Shown here one piece after another: positions 14,427 through 22,688 of a stretch of DNA of 51,524 nt. The position numbers and the translations under genes are program-made. How positions within the stretch are numbered: position 1 is the first letter of the stretch; each line of letters opens with the position of its first letter. Origin of the DNA: an uncultured Prevotellaceae bacterium (GTDB lineage: Bacteria; Bacteroidota; Bacteroidia; Bacteroidales; Bacteroidaceae); contig ONMN01000008.1 in the NCBI GenBank assembly GCA_900318885.1, positions 1-51,524 on the forward strand, read 5' to 3'. The notes below the pieces were generated by a model that was not told where the DNA came from, did no database searches, and worked only from the letters and a program-made list of their open reading frames with translations.

Positions 14427-17400
14427 TTATTCGATTACTTCTGCCTCTACCACCTCTATCTCCGATTGAACGGGGAGCGTGATGAAGAAGATGGTACCAC
14501 CGCCAGGATTATCCTCCAGACGGATACTGCCACCATGAGCCACAACGATATCCTTCACAGTATCGAGGCCGATACCACCATCATTGACAATGGGATCGAA
14601 GGCTGTCGCCTTATATTCATCCTTGATACCGATACCGTTGTCGGCCACCTGAATCTCCGCTTTATCATTACCGGCACGTGCTATGCCGACGCTGATAGCC
14701 ACGGGCGGATGAGCCGTAAACTTCACGGAATTGCGGAACAGAATTTCAAACACCTCCGTCAGTTTCGCTTCGTCAAAGTCCGCCGTCAATTCGTCCACAG
14801 CCGATAGGAAGCTAATCTTCACCTTCTTTACCGGATCGGGTGACTTATAATTTTCGCAGAGGTGACGGATGAAGAATACCAAGTCACCGGCAGCAGGATT
14901 CAGCGTGATGTCCTCACGTTCGGGTTCAGCCGTCTGATCCTCCTGCTGGTTAGCCATCTTCATGCGCATATCGTTCATCCACTGCTGCTGTTCCAGGTCG
15001 CGCGCGGCAGTCTCTACCTGCATACGACGCTCGTGACGCTTTAGGAACCTCTTGCGCCAGACGAAGGCTGCAGCAGCGATAATCAGCATATAGAGCAGTA
15101 TCATCCAACGCGTACGCCACAGTGACGGACGGATGGTGATGTCGAGCGTAGCTTCTTCCTCGCCAAACGTACCGTCGTCGTTCAACATACGTACGTGGAG
15201 AGTGTAACTGCCCGCACGCAGCGAGTTATAGGTGATGTTCGGATTCAGTTCCGACGTCCTTACCCAGTTTTCGTTGAAGCCCTCCAGACGATAGACGAAA
15301 CGCTTACCATTGTTCACGATACCGGCATCGCTGGCCAACTGGATGGTAAACTGGTCGTCGTAATTCAACGTTATCTCGCGACACTCGTCCAAAGCTTCAT
15401 CAAGGATAAGTCGTCCGTCTATCTCGCGACCTACGGGCACATCGGTATCAAACAGTTGCAGTCCACTGAAGATAGGACGCTCCTTGCTCTTCGTGTCTGT
15501 CATCGCCTTCGGATTGATGATGTCAAGACCACCCTGACCGCCAATCAGTATCTTACCATCGTGCGTAAGACACGTCGAACGCTGATTATACACCGCCTGC
15601 TGCAGTCCGTCACGGTTGTTATAGCTACTGATGTTAAACTGCCACGTACCGTCCTCCTGCAATTGGGGAACGACCTTCGAAACGCCGTGGTCGGTGACTA
15701 TCCAGATGTTATGCTGCTGGTCTTCGATAATAGAGCAGACACTGGAACCGAACAGTCCGTCCTGCATGTCAATCAGACGAACAGTCTTGCGCTTCTGGTC
15801 GAAGGCAAGGACACCGCAGAACGAGCCTTGCCAGATTATGCCACGCGAGTCCTCCATCACAGATACGGTATTACCCGACTGCGACGGGAACCGCTCATAG
15901 TCTGGTATTTCGCGGGGACACAACTGACCTGTTACGGGATTCACAAAACACCAATACCAACTAGTACCCATCATCAGCCAACCCTTCTTGATCCACCAGG
16001 CAGAAGTTACGTAGTTGGCATTAATCTTGGTATTACTGGTGTCCCACGTGCGGAACTTACCCGTCTTCAGGTCGAGCATCTGGATACCGGAACCCAGTGT
16101 ACCGATCCAGATGCGGTGCCACTTGTCCTCCGTGACACTCCACACATTATCCGAGGCAATACCGCCAGGCTCACCCGTATAGTGATAGTTGGTGATAGCC
16201 GCCTCACCATTGTCGTTCTTCGGCATACAGCGCGTCAGACCACTGTTATAGCCACCAAACCACACGCTGCCGTCGCTGGCGGTGTAGGTGCCCACCATGA
16301 TATTGCCAAACATCGGACTATTTTCCTTTGTATAATGGGCTACGGTCTCCTGTGTCTTCGGATTATAGACAAAGATACCGCGGTCGTTCGAACCCAGCCA
16401 GTAATTGCCGAAACGGTCCTCGCTGACGGCATTGATGTCACCCAGCTCCACGTTCATCATGCTGGCCGAAGCTTCCTTATACATATTCATACCAGTCTTG
16501 TACGTGCCTATCCATACTAGTCCCTGGTTGTCCATATAGATAAAGCGCAGGGTATTCTCGCTAAGCGATGACTCGTCAAACTTATTGTTCAAGAACTGAC
16601 GCATCTCGTGATTCTTCAGGTCGAATATCAGCAATCCCTCATGGTCGGTGGCCAACCAGATATGTCCCTTGGTGTCCACCTTTAGGTCCCATACCTGCAA
16701 GTCGTCAGGCACATTATCTATCTGATATTCGCGGAACAGCGTCGAATAGCCGATACGCCACTTGCCATCCTTGTCCACGCGCACGTAGCTGTTGTTTTCT
16801 GCCGACACCCAGATATTACGGTCCTTATCCACACACAGATGGTATTCCTTGTTTTCAGGCGAACCGTGCTCACGCATCCACTTGTCGTCATACATCTTCT
16901 TACCCTTCTCACCATCGAAACAAACCAGTTCACCGTTCGACGTAACCATCATTACACCGTCGTCACAGGTGGAATAGGCCGTGAAGTTATACGTGGGATT
17001 CAACTCATTGTCGCCATAGCCGAGGTTAAAGTGGGTGACTTTCTTGGTATTGGGGTTATAGTAGTAAAGTCCCTCGTCGTAGAACTTCACCCAGAAATTC
17101 TTCTTCGCGTCGATATACAGCTGTTCGACACCTTTGTTGAAGCCGAAATACTTCTCCAATTCCTTGGAAACATTACGTTCGAAGAGCTCCGTCACTGGGT
17201 CATAGATACTATAGTGCATACCCTGATGGAGCCATAGCTTACCGTCAAAGCTCTCCATAATCTCCGAAGTATTGTTGTCGCGCATAGTGGTGGTATCGCG
17301 CGTATTGGCATAGAACGTCTTCACACGATAGCCATCATAGCGGTTCAAACCATACATCGTGCCGATCCACACGTAGCCCTTCGAATCGCGGAACGTACAG

Positions 17401-18548
17401 TTCACCTGCGAGTTCGACAGTCCGTTACGCGTGTCCAGCCTGCGGAACTTCATGTCGGGAATGGCAGCCTGAATGGCCATCGGAATCATCAGCAGGAAGG
17501 CCAACACTATCAACGCTTTCTTCAGCAGCGACTTCGATGACGTCTCGCGGATGACCAGTCGCTGGGGCACCTTCTCTTTATATACCTTTGTGTCGCCCTG
17601 GATATTCTTTAGCAACAGCTGACAAGCACGGACACCCATCTGGTGCGACTGGTCCTCAATGGCCGACAGACGCGGTGTGACATAGTTTGCATGGACATCG
17701 TCCGTAAACCCTATCAGCGCCACGTCCTGAGGAATACGCAGACCGCAGTTTTTGATAGCCGTAAAGGCCGCAAAGGTGATGATATCATTGAACGCCAAGA
17801 TGGCATCCGGACGGTGGTTACTATCCAACAGCTGCTCCGTATTACTCAAAGCTGTCTGGTAGTCTATCTTGTCACACACCACCAAGTTACGATCTATCGC
17901 AATCTTGTTGTCACGCAACGCCTCTAGATAGCCGTGCTTGCGCCTCACCACCATATCAAGATGGTTCGGACCACCCACGAATGCTATCTTCCGACTACCC
18001 GTCTCTATCAGGTGCTGCGTAGCCATATAGGCTGCCTCGTCACCATTGGCTGTCACGCTGGAGAACCTATCTGTCAGACAGGTACGACCGAAGAACACCA
18101 AGGGGATACCCATCTCGGCGATCTCCTCAAAATGGTGATAGTCCCGCGTCGTCTGCGCCAGACAGGCAATGATACCCTCCACATGTAGTCCGATGAAGTT
18201 GTCCACCGCCATCGCCTCGTCCTCCACTCTTTCGTGACTATTGACACACAGCACACTATACCCAGCCTTACGAGCTTCGTCCTCTATGCCGTCCAACACG
18301 GCAGCATAATAATGCGTCACAAGGTTAGGCACGACGACGCCAATCATCTTCGGCGCCTCCTTACGCAGGCTCTGGGCAAAGGGATTCGGACGGTAGTTCA
18401 GCTTCTTGGCCAAATCCTTCACACGCTGTTGCATCTCCTTGCCGATTTCCGGAGAACTGCGCAACGCACGACTGACAGTTGCTATACTTACACCCAATTC
18501 ACGTGCCAAATCCTTCAACGAGGTCCGATGTTGTTTATTATTAGCCAT
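14427..18548 (-). CDS. LacI repressor fused to a membrane two-component-type sensor, 1373 aa
   Basis: One uninterrupted frame joins two regulator types. Residues 9-60 form a LacI helix-turn-helix and hinge (TSLKDLARELGVSIATVSRA, NYRPNPFAQSLR). Residues 67-335 form a LacI/PBP sugar-binding domain (IGVVVPN, DAILAFND, DVALIGFTDD). Residues 345-361 are a membrane segment (ALIVLAFLLMIPMAI). Residues 365-1060 carry two-component propeller repeats (YVWIGT, IWLAT, LVWIGT, IWIGT and others). Residues about 1060-1140 are a Y_Y_Y domain and 1148-1164 a second TM. Residues 1255-1360 are an HATPase (N-box FRNSVKFT, DNGIGI, GGIGLDTV). No H-box, receiver or AraC domain follows. I chose ATG 18548 because the -7 box (18581-18588) lies between it and the longer start at 18611. 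LacI part and ATPase would be cytoplasmic, propellers periplasmic. No Met codon near the junction could start a separate sensor. Confidence 0.93.
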   Translation of the reverse strand: MANNKQHRTSLKDLARELGVSIATVSRALRSSPEIGKEMQQRVKDLAKKLNYRPNPFAQSLRKEAPKMIGVVVPNLVTHYYAAVLDGIEDEARKAGYSVLCVNSHERVEDEAMAVDNFIGLHVEGIIACLAQTTRDYHHFEEIAEMGIPLVFFGRTCLTDRFSSVTANGDEAAYMATQHLIETGSRKIAFVGGPNHLDMVVRRKHGYLEALRDNKIAIDRNLVVCDKIDYQTALSNTEQLLDSNHRPDAILAFNDIITFAAFTAIKNCGLRIPQDVALIGFTDDVHANYVTPRLSAIEDQSHQMGVRACQLLLKNIQGDTKVYKEKVPQRLVIRETSSKSLLKKALIVLAFLLMIPMAIQAAIPDMKFRRLDTRNGLSNSQVNCTFRDSKGYVWIGTMYGLNRYDGYRVKTFYANTRDTTTMRDNNTSEIMESFDGKLWLHQGMHYSIYDPVTELFERNVSKELEKYFGFNKGVEQLYIDAKKNFWVKFYDEGLYYYNPNTKKVTHFNLGYGDNELNPTYNFTAYSTCDDGVMMVTSNGELVCFDGEKGKKMYDDKWMREHGSPENKEYHLCVDKDRNIWVSAENNSYVRVDKDGKWRIGYSTLFREYQIDNVPDDLQVWDLKVDTKGHIWLATDHEGLLIFDLKNHEMRQFLNNKFDESSLSENTLRFIYMDNQGLVWIGTYKTGMNMYKEASASMMNVELGDINAVSEDRFGNYWLGSNDRGIFVYNPKTQETVAHYTKENSPMFGNIMVGTYTASDGSVWFGGYNSGLTRCMPKNDNGEAAITNYHYTGEPGGIASDNVWSVTEDKWHRIWIGTLGSGIQMLDLKTGKFRTWDTSNTKINANYVTSAWWIKKGWLMMGTSWYWCFVNPVTGQLCPREIPDYERFPSQSGNTVSVMEDSRGIIWQGSFCGVLAFDQKRKTVRLIDMQDGLFGSSVCSIIEDQQHNIWIVTDHGVSKVVPQLQEDGTWQFNISSYNNRDGLQQAVYNQRSTCLTHDGKILIGGQGGLDIINPKAMTDTKSKERPIFSGLQLFDTDVPVGREIDGRLILDEALDECREITLNYDDQFTIQLASDAGIVNNGKRFVYRLEGFNENWVRTSELNPNITYNSLRAGSYTLHVRMLNDDGTFGEEEATLDITIRPSLWRTRWMILLYMLIIAAAAFVWRKRFLKRHERRMQVETAARDLEQQQWMNDMRMKMANQQEDQTAEPEREDITLNPAAGDLVFFIRHLCENYKSPDPVKKVKISFLSAVDELTADFDEAKLTEVFEILFRNSVKFTAHPPVAISVGIARAGNDKAEIQVADNGIGIKDEYKATAFDPIVNDGGIGLDTVKDIVVAHGGSIRLEDNPGGGTIFFITLPVQSEIEVVEAEVIE

Positions 18549-18556
18549 AGCAGTTA

Positions 18557-18657
18557 TTTTACGTTTTCGGGTTTTGTCTGCAAAGTTACGTAAAATCCTG
18601 CAAACTCGCAAACGTTTACGTCTTTTTTTTATCCTTTTTTTGCTGTTTTACGTAAAA
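18557..18657. promoter_or_regulatory. Cluster of ACGT-centred operator palindromes
   Basis: Four sites share an ACGT centre: TTTTACGTTTT (18557-18567), TTACGTAA (18586-18593), AAACGTTT inside GCAAACGTTTACG (18608-18620), and the perfect 12-bp palindrome TTTTACGTAAAA (18646-18657). LacI-family operators are typically A/T-rich half sites around a central CG, so these are strong candidates for the binding sites of the fusion regulator. Two overlap the -33 and -7 boxes of its own promoter, one lies in the leader, and one lies between the boxes of a possible rightward promoter. Confidence 0.75.
18581..18612 (-). promoter_or_regulatory. Promoter of the LacI-sensor operon
   Basis: On the minus strand TTTG (18612-18609) and TAACTTTG (18588-18581) are 20 nt apart. 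Transcription would begin near 18575, leaving a leader of about 27 nt to ATG 18548. Both boxes lie within palindromes listed separately, so repressor binding would block RNA polymerase directly. Confidence 0.8.
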
Positions 18658-18664
18658 TAGTCCG

Positions 18665-18762
18665 TATCTTTGCACCAGAAAACAGAATGAGTAATGAATA
18701 GTTGATAATAAGTTAGTTAGAAAAAGGATTAAGGATGTCGTGATGACATCCTTAATTTTTTT
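18665..18762 (+). ncRNA. Possible short transcript ending in a strong terminator
   Basis: On the plus strand a -7 box TATCTTTG (18665-18672) with TTTG 22 nt upstream (18639-18642) would start an RNA near 18680. A perfect 11-bp hairpin (18729-18739 with 18745-18755) plus seven T ends it at 18762, giving about 80 nt. It contains only a four-codon ORF (MSNE). The TTTTACGTAAAA palindrome lies between its promoter boxes. The transcript is inferred, not shown. Confidence 0.35.
18729..18762. terminator. Bidirectional terminator
   Basis: TTAAGGATGTC and GACATCCTTAA form an 11-bp perfect stem with a 5-nt loop. On the plus strand seven T follow. On the minus strand it is followed by CCTTTTT, so it also closes the DUF5686 gene, whose stop is at 18777. 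Confidence 0.85.
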
Positions 18763-18776
18763 GTCTTTTAGGAGTC

Positions 18777-21311
18777 CTAGAACATCATGGTGAAGCCAAA
18801 ACGGACGCTATTTTTGTCACTGCGACCGTTGTAGTTCATGCGGCGGACGTATTCGATCTGGAAGAAGCGGAGGATACCACGGACTCCAGCGGAGATTTCC
18901 CAATAGGGAATACGGGGGTTCATGATGTAACAGTCGTCTGGGAAATACATGAGGACGTTGCTGCCGGCATTCTCTGGCAGGTAGGGGTTGTTCTTGTCAG
19001 AGAGTCCACCCCACAGCATCTTGACACCGAGGTACTCACGCAGACGGGCTTTTTGGATGAGTGGAATGCGGTTGAGGATTTTTCCCTGCATGTCCCAGTT
19101 GAGGTCGATGCTCCAGAAACGGTCGTTGAGGAACTCCATGTCGGTAATAAGGTTGAACGTCTGTTTGCGACTGAAGTAGGACACGTTGGCCGCTGGCATA
19201 CAGAGCAGTGGGAAGGGCACCTGATTCCACTGTTTCCCTGCACGCGTGAAGAAGTCGATGCGTCCCCAGCTGTTGAGCCAGAAGCGTTTGAAAATGCTGG
19301 CCTCGGTATAGTTATAGTGATAGTCACCACCAAGGAAATTCTGCAGTCCGACGGTATGGCTGAGGGTAAAGATAGGTGCCTCGCGATTGACCTTGACACG
19401 ACGAATCTTAGAATTGGTGTAAAGTGCCCCAGGACTATACTCCAGCTCGGCCTTGAACTCAGTGGTACGGAACTTGATGTCGGCACCATCGGTAGACGAC
19501 AGCGGGACGAACTTCATGTTGCCGGCTGCCTCGTTCTGTTCGGTATTCAGACTGAACAGCGTCCGCAGTCCCCAACGCTGCTCGTATTCGAAGAGCAGCC
19601 TTTGACGGTGATAGAACATCATCTTGTCGACCTTGGTCCACCGGAACGACGTGAAGAAATTATCCTTATCGTAGTCGGTCATTCTGTTGGACGGCGACAT
19701 GACGTCGTAGGTGGTCAGGAACGAGATGTTGCGTTTGGGGAATTCCTCGGGCAGGTATTTTTTCTTGTTCAGCGCCCATGTAATCTGACTGCTGTAATAC
19801 CAGCGCTTGCTCTTCCAGCCATTGGCCACATAGCCTTTCCAGAAGAGACGGGGGAAGAGGTTGGCAGTGGTCTGTGCACCCAATCTGGTGCGCAAGCCAT
19901 CGATGAAATTGTTGCTGATTGTTGAAATGACAGGACCAATATCAATCTTGCTGTGCTCACTGGTCTCGATGAAATTCTCGGTGAGAACCTTCAATCCGGC
20001 CAATATCCAGCCGAAGCCGCCCATGGACTTGATACCTTTCAGGAAATTATCCATCTTCGCCTCGCTGGCCGTCAGCTCGACCTTTCGTTCTTGTTGCCAG
20101 AAGTCAGCGCTTTGCAGTTCGGCATCGGGGTCCATGACAGTCTTCTCGCGGCCTTTAAAGAGCTTGTCGGGAATTTTCGTAAACTGATAGTCCGACAATC
20201 GCGTAGTACGGATGGCGACGCCTTTCTGGATGAAGTCGAAGAGTACCAGTTCTACCACCATGTCATCGACAGTCAGCACCCATTCGCCCGTAGGCAACTT
20301 AGTGAATTCCTGGACGAGTTTCAGGTTTTCTACGAAGTTGACATCACTCCTGTTGGGCAGGATAATCTCACAACGCTTGACCTGATAACTGGAATCCTTG
20401 AGGATGTAGAGGTCGCCACGGAATCCGAAGTCCTGTTGGTTATTGGGCAGGAAATGGACATGGATGCAGGAGTCGCGTCCGACAGCCAGCGTGTCCTCGA
20501 TATAATAGCGGTAGAAAGAGATAGCTCCATCGCCAATGGGTGAGGTAAAAGGATGCTGGAGAATGCGTATCTGATTGTCGTAAATATTCACATCGGTAAA
20601 GATATCCTTCGAAACGGTATTGACAATGTCGCCCGTCTGGAAGAAATTGGTGACACCCACCGAGCGCTGGCCCTTAATGATAGTCTTCTCGTCGTGAGGA
20701 TCACGGCGATAGATTTTCTGGGTGACAGTCTCGTCGACACTGGCAGGGAGAATAAGGCGTCCCGTCATCTGACACTTCTCAACCTGATCGGTGAGCCAGG
20801 GATACTTCGCAAACTTGGGATTGGTGAGCATATCGGGTTTGACATCGTTCAGTGCCAGCGTGAGTTTCTGATACTTCGTGTACTGGTAATAGTCGCGATT
20901 GGAAAGGTCCGTTTTTTTCTTATTGGCAATAACCTTTCGCATGAGTTCCACGGCAGGATTGCCCTTGCGACGGTATTTGCCGCGCTTGGCCTTGACGGTG
21001 ACTTCGCCCACCGACTTGGCATCCTCCTTAAGTACCACCAGCAGACGGTGGCTATTGGGACCGATGGAGACTGTCTTGGTCTTATAGCCCACGGCACTGA
21101 ACGTCAGTTTCTTTCCCACCTGTTTGGTGATGGAGAAATAGCCGCGGTGGTCAGCCATCGTGGTGATTTTCTGTCCTTTATATTGAACAGTAACGAAGCC
21201 CAGGCTGTCGCCAGACTGGTCGTCAATAACATAACCTGTTATCTTTTCCTGTGCAAGTGACGTCATCACACATGTCATCACCAGCAATATCAATATCTTA
21301 ATTCGATTCAT
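18777..21311 (-). CDS. DUF5686 outer-membrane protein with carboxypeptidase-like plug domain, 844 aa
   Basis: A signal peptide (ending TSLAQ) is followed by a CarboxypepD_reg-like beta-sandwich, about residues 22-108 (GYVIDDQSGDSLGFVTVQYKG, GYFSITK). A long beta-rich DUF5686 region runs to the C-terminus, where the last strand ends VRFGFTMMF, as in outer-membrane barrels. Family members are conserved in Bacteroidota and have no settled function; they resemble TonB-dependent receptors in the N-terminal domain only. The gene starts 14 bp inside the end of the PAS histidine kinase, so translation is probably coupled. A bidirectional terminator closes it. Confidence 0.85.
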   Translation of the reverse strand: MNRIKILILLVMTCVMTSLAQEKITGYVIDDQSGDSLGFVTVQYKGQKITTMADHRGYFSITKQVGKKLTFSAVGYKTKTVSIGPNSHRLLVVLKEDAKSVGEVTVKAKRGKYRRKGNPAVELMRKVIANKKKTDLSNRDYYQYTKYQKLTLALNDVKPDMLTNPKFAKYPWLTDQVEKCQMTGRLILPASVDETVTQKIYRRDPHDEKTIIKGQRSVGVTNFFQTGDIVNTVSKDIFTDVNIYDNQIRILQHPFTSPIGDGAISFYRYYIEDTLAVGRDSCIHVHFLPNNQQDFGFRGDLYILKDSSYQVKRCEIILPNRSDVNFVENLKLVQEFTKLPTGEWVLTVDDMVVELVLFDFIQKGVAIRTTRLSDYQFTKIPDKLFKGREKTVMDPDAELQSADFWQQERKVELTASEAKMDNFLKGIKSMGGFGWILAGLKVLTENFIETSEHSKIDIGPVISTISNNFIDGLRTRLGAQTTANLFPRLFWKGYVANGWKSKRWYYSSQITWALNKKKYLPEEFPKRNISFLTTYDVMSPSNRMTDYDKDNFFTSFRWTKVDKMMFYHRQRLLFEYEQRWGLRTLFSLNTEQNEAAGNMKFVPLSSTDGADIKFRTTEFKAELEYSPGALYTNSKIRRVKVNREAPIFTLSHTVGLQNFLGGDYHYNYTEASIFKRFWLNSWGRIDFFTRAGKQWNQVPFPLLCMPAANVSYFSRKQTFNLITDMEFLNDRFWSIDLNWDMQGKILNRIPLIQKARLREYLGVKMLWGGLSDKNNPYLPENAGSNVLMYFPDDCYIMNPRIPYWEISAGVRGILRFFQIEYVRRMNYNGRSDKNSVRFGFTMMF

Positions 21312-22581
21312 AAACTATTATATCCTTTCCAAGTTCAACCCAGAACGTCGAGCCCTTGCCCAGCTCCGATACGACACCCACGCGACCATCGAGCGAAGCA
21401 GCCAGACTACGACAGATGCTCAGTCCCAAACCGGAGCCCACTTCAAACTCATCGACCTTGAAGAAACGCTCGAAGAGCCGTTCGTTACACTTGTCGGCAG
21501 CTATTCCCTTACCCGTGTCGCGCACAAAAATGCGAATGACGTCATTGTCCGTCTTACAACCTACAGTGACCAGACCGTGGGTGGTATATTTCAGTGCGTT
21601 GTCCAAATACTGGTTGACGATTTCCAGCAGACGTTCACGGTCGGTATATAATGTCGGCAGGTGGTTATCATCCTCTATCTGGAGGATATCACCGCTCTTG
21701 CGGGCCTTATCGCTAAACTTCTCAAACAATTCGTCGAAAACACCCTTCAGGGCGAACGTCTCCTTATTGAGCATCGCAGCGCCCTTGGCCTCGAGTCGGG
21801 ACATACTGACAATATTGTCAAGCATGGCGAGCAGTCGTGTATTGTTCTGCTGGATAACATCCACCAGTTTCTGACGCTCTTCCTCGTCATTGGCCATCGA
21901 CAGCACATTGCTGAAACCCACAATAGCATTGAGCGGAGTACGGATTTCGTGACTGATGTTCGACAAGAAAGCCGATTTCAGACGGTCGCTCTCCTCGGCA
22001 TGATAGAGTGCATCCATCAAGGCCATTTCAATCTCCTTCTGCTGGTCAATACGCATGGTAGTACCCACAATGGTTTCAGGGACACCATTCAGATTACGCT
22101 TCTCGACAGTAAAGAAGCTCTCACTCCAATACGGTTTCTGACTATGCGGAGACATGATCTGATACTGCATATTGAACTGTTCCGACACACCATTCATCAC
22201 GTCATCCATGCCTTTACGGAAGTCCTCTTGATATTCAGGAAGTATCTGACGGATGATATCTTCCACTTTGCCACCAGGAGGTAAAAACACGGTGTCGCCA
22301 TAGTCACGGTAGTCGCTGTCGAACGACACGACGTGGCTGTCGACATCGATGCGCCACACGCACAGACGCATGGCTTTCAACACCAATTCATACTCCACGG
22401 AAAGCGTTTTCACCTGATCCAGCTGATTGAGTTCTGCTTTCAATCGACGCGAACGGACCACCTGTCGTACGAGGTAAATACACAAGGTAATCAGCATGGG
22501 GATGCCGATTATCCAAGCGAGAATATCGAGCTGAAACAGCGAATTCACCGCCAAAAACTGTATGACTGTGGTTACGGTCAT
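21298..22581 (-). CDS. PAS-domain sensor histidine kinase, 427 aa
   Basis: I start at ATG 22581 because a -7 box TAATTTTG (22613-22606) covers the upstream TTG alternative. The protein has one N-terminal membrane segment (FQLDILAWIIGIPMLITLCIYLV), a coiled linker and a PAS domain (about residues 55-180). A HisKA domain follows with H-box SNISHEIRTPLNAIVGFSN. The HATPase has N-box YLDNALKY, G1 VRDTGKGI and G2 SGLGLSICRSL. No receiver domain or partner regulator is adjacent. It overlaps the DUF5686 gene by 14 bp, so it may monitor or be linked to that envelope protein. Confidence 0.9.
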   Translation of the reverse strand: MTVTTVIQFLAVNSLFQLDILAWIIGIPMLITLCIYLVRQVVRSRRLKAELNQLDQVKTLSVEYELVLKAMRLCVWRIDVDSHVVSFDSDYRDYGDTVFLPPGGKVEDIIRQILPEYQEDFRKGMDDVMNGVSEQFNMQYQIMSPHSQKPYWSESFFTVEKRNLNGVPETIVGTTMRIDQQKEIEMALMDALYHAEESDRLKSAFLSNISHEIRTPLNAIVGFSNVLSMANDEEERQKLVDVIQQNNTRLLAMLDNIVSMSRLEAKGAAMLNKETFALKGVFDELFEKFSDKARKSGDILQIEDDNHLPTLYTDRERLLEIVNQYLDNALKYTTHGLVTVGCKTDNDVIRIFVRDTGKGIAADKCNERLFERFFKVDEFEVGSGLGLSICRSLAASLDGRVGVVSELGKGSTFWVELGKDIIVYESN

Positions 22582-22605
22582 AGCTGTCTCTTCGCAATTA
22601 TTGTG

Positions 22606-22665
22606 CAAAATTACATAAAAAAAACGAATTCTACATCATTTATTTAGAAAAATTTCGTAACTTTG
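22606..22665. promoter_or_regulatory. Divergent promoters for the histidine kinase and rlmL
   Basis: On the minus strand TAATTTTG (22613-22606) serves the kinase gene. On the plus strand TAACTTTG (22658-22665) serves the methyltransferase gene, whose ATG is at 22689. The two -7 boxes are 44 bp apart and point away from each other. Confidence 0.7.
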
Positions 22666-22688
22666 CCCCATATTTATATTATGACATC

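Noticed and set aside
18549-18611. A 21-residue N-terminal extension of the LacI-sensor fusion
   Set aside because: The extension would include the -7 box TAACTTTG, which must lie upstream of the transcript. ATG 18548 gives a normal LacI N-terminus.
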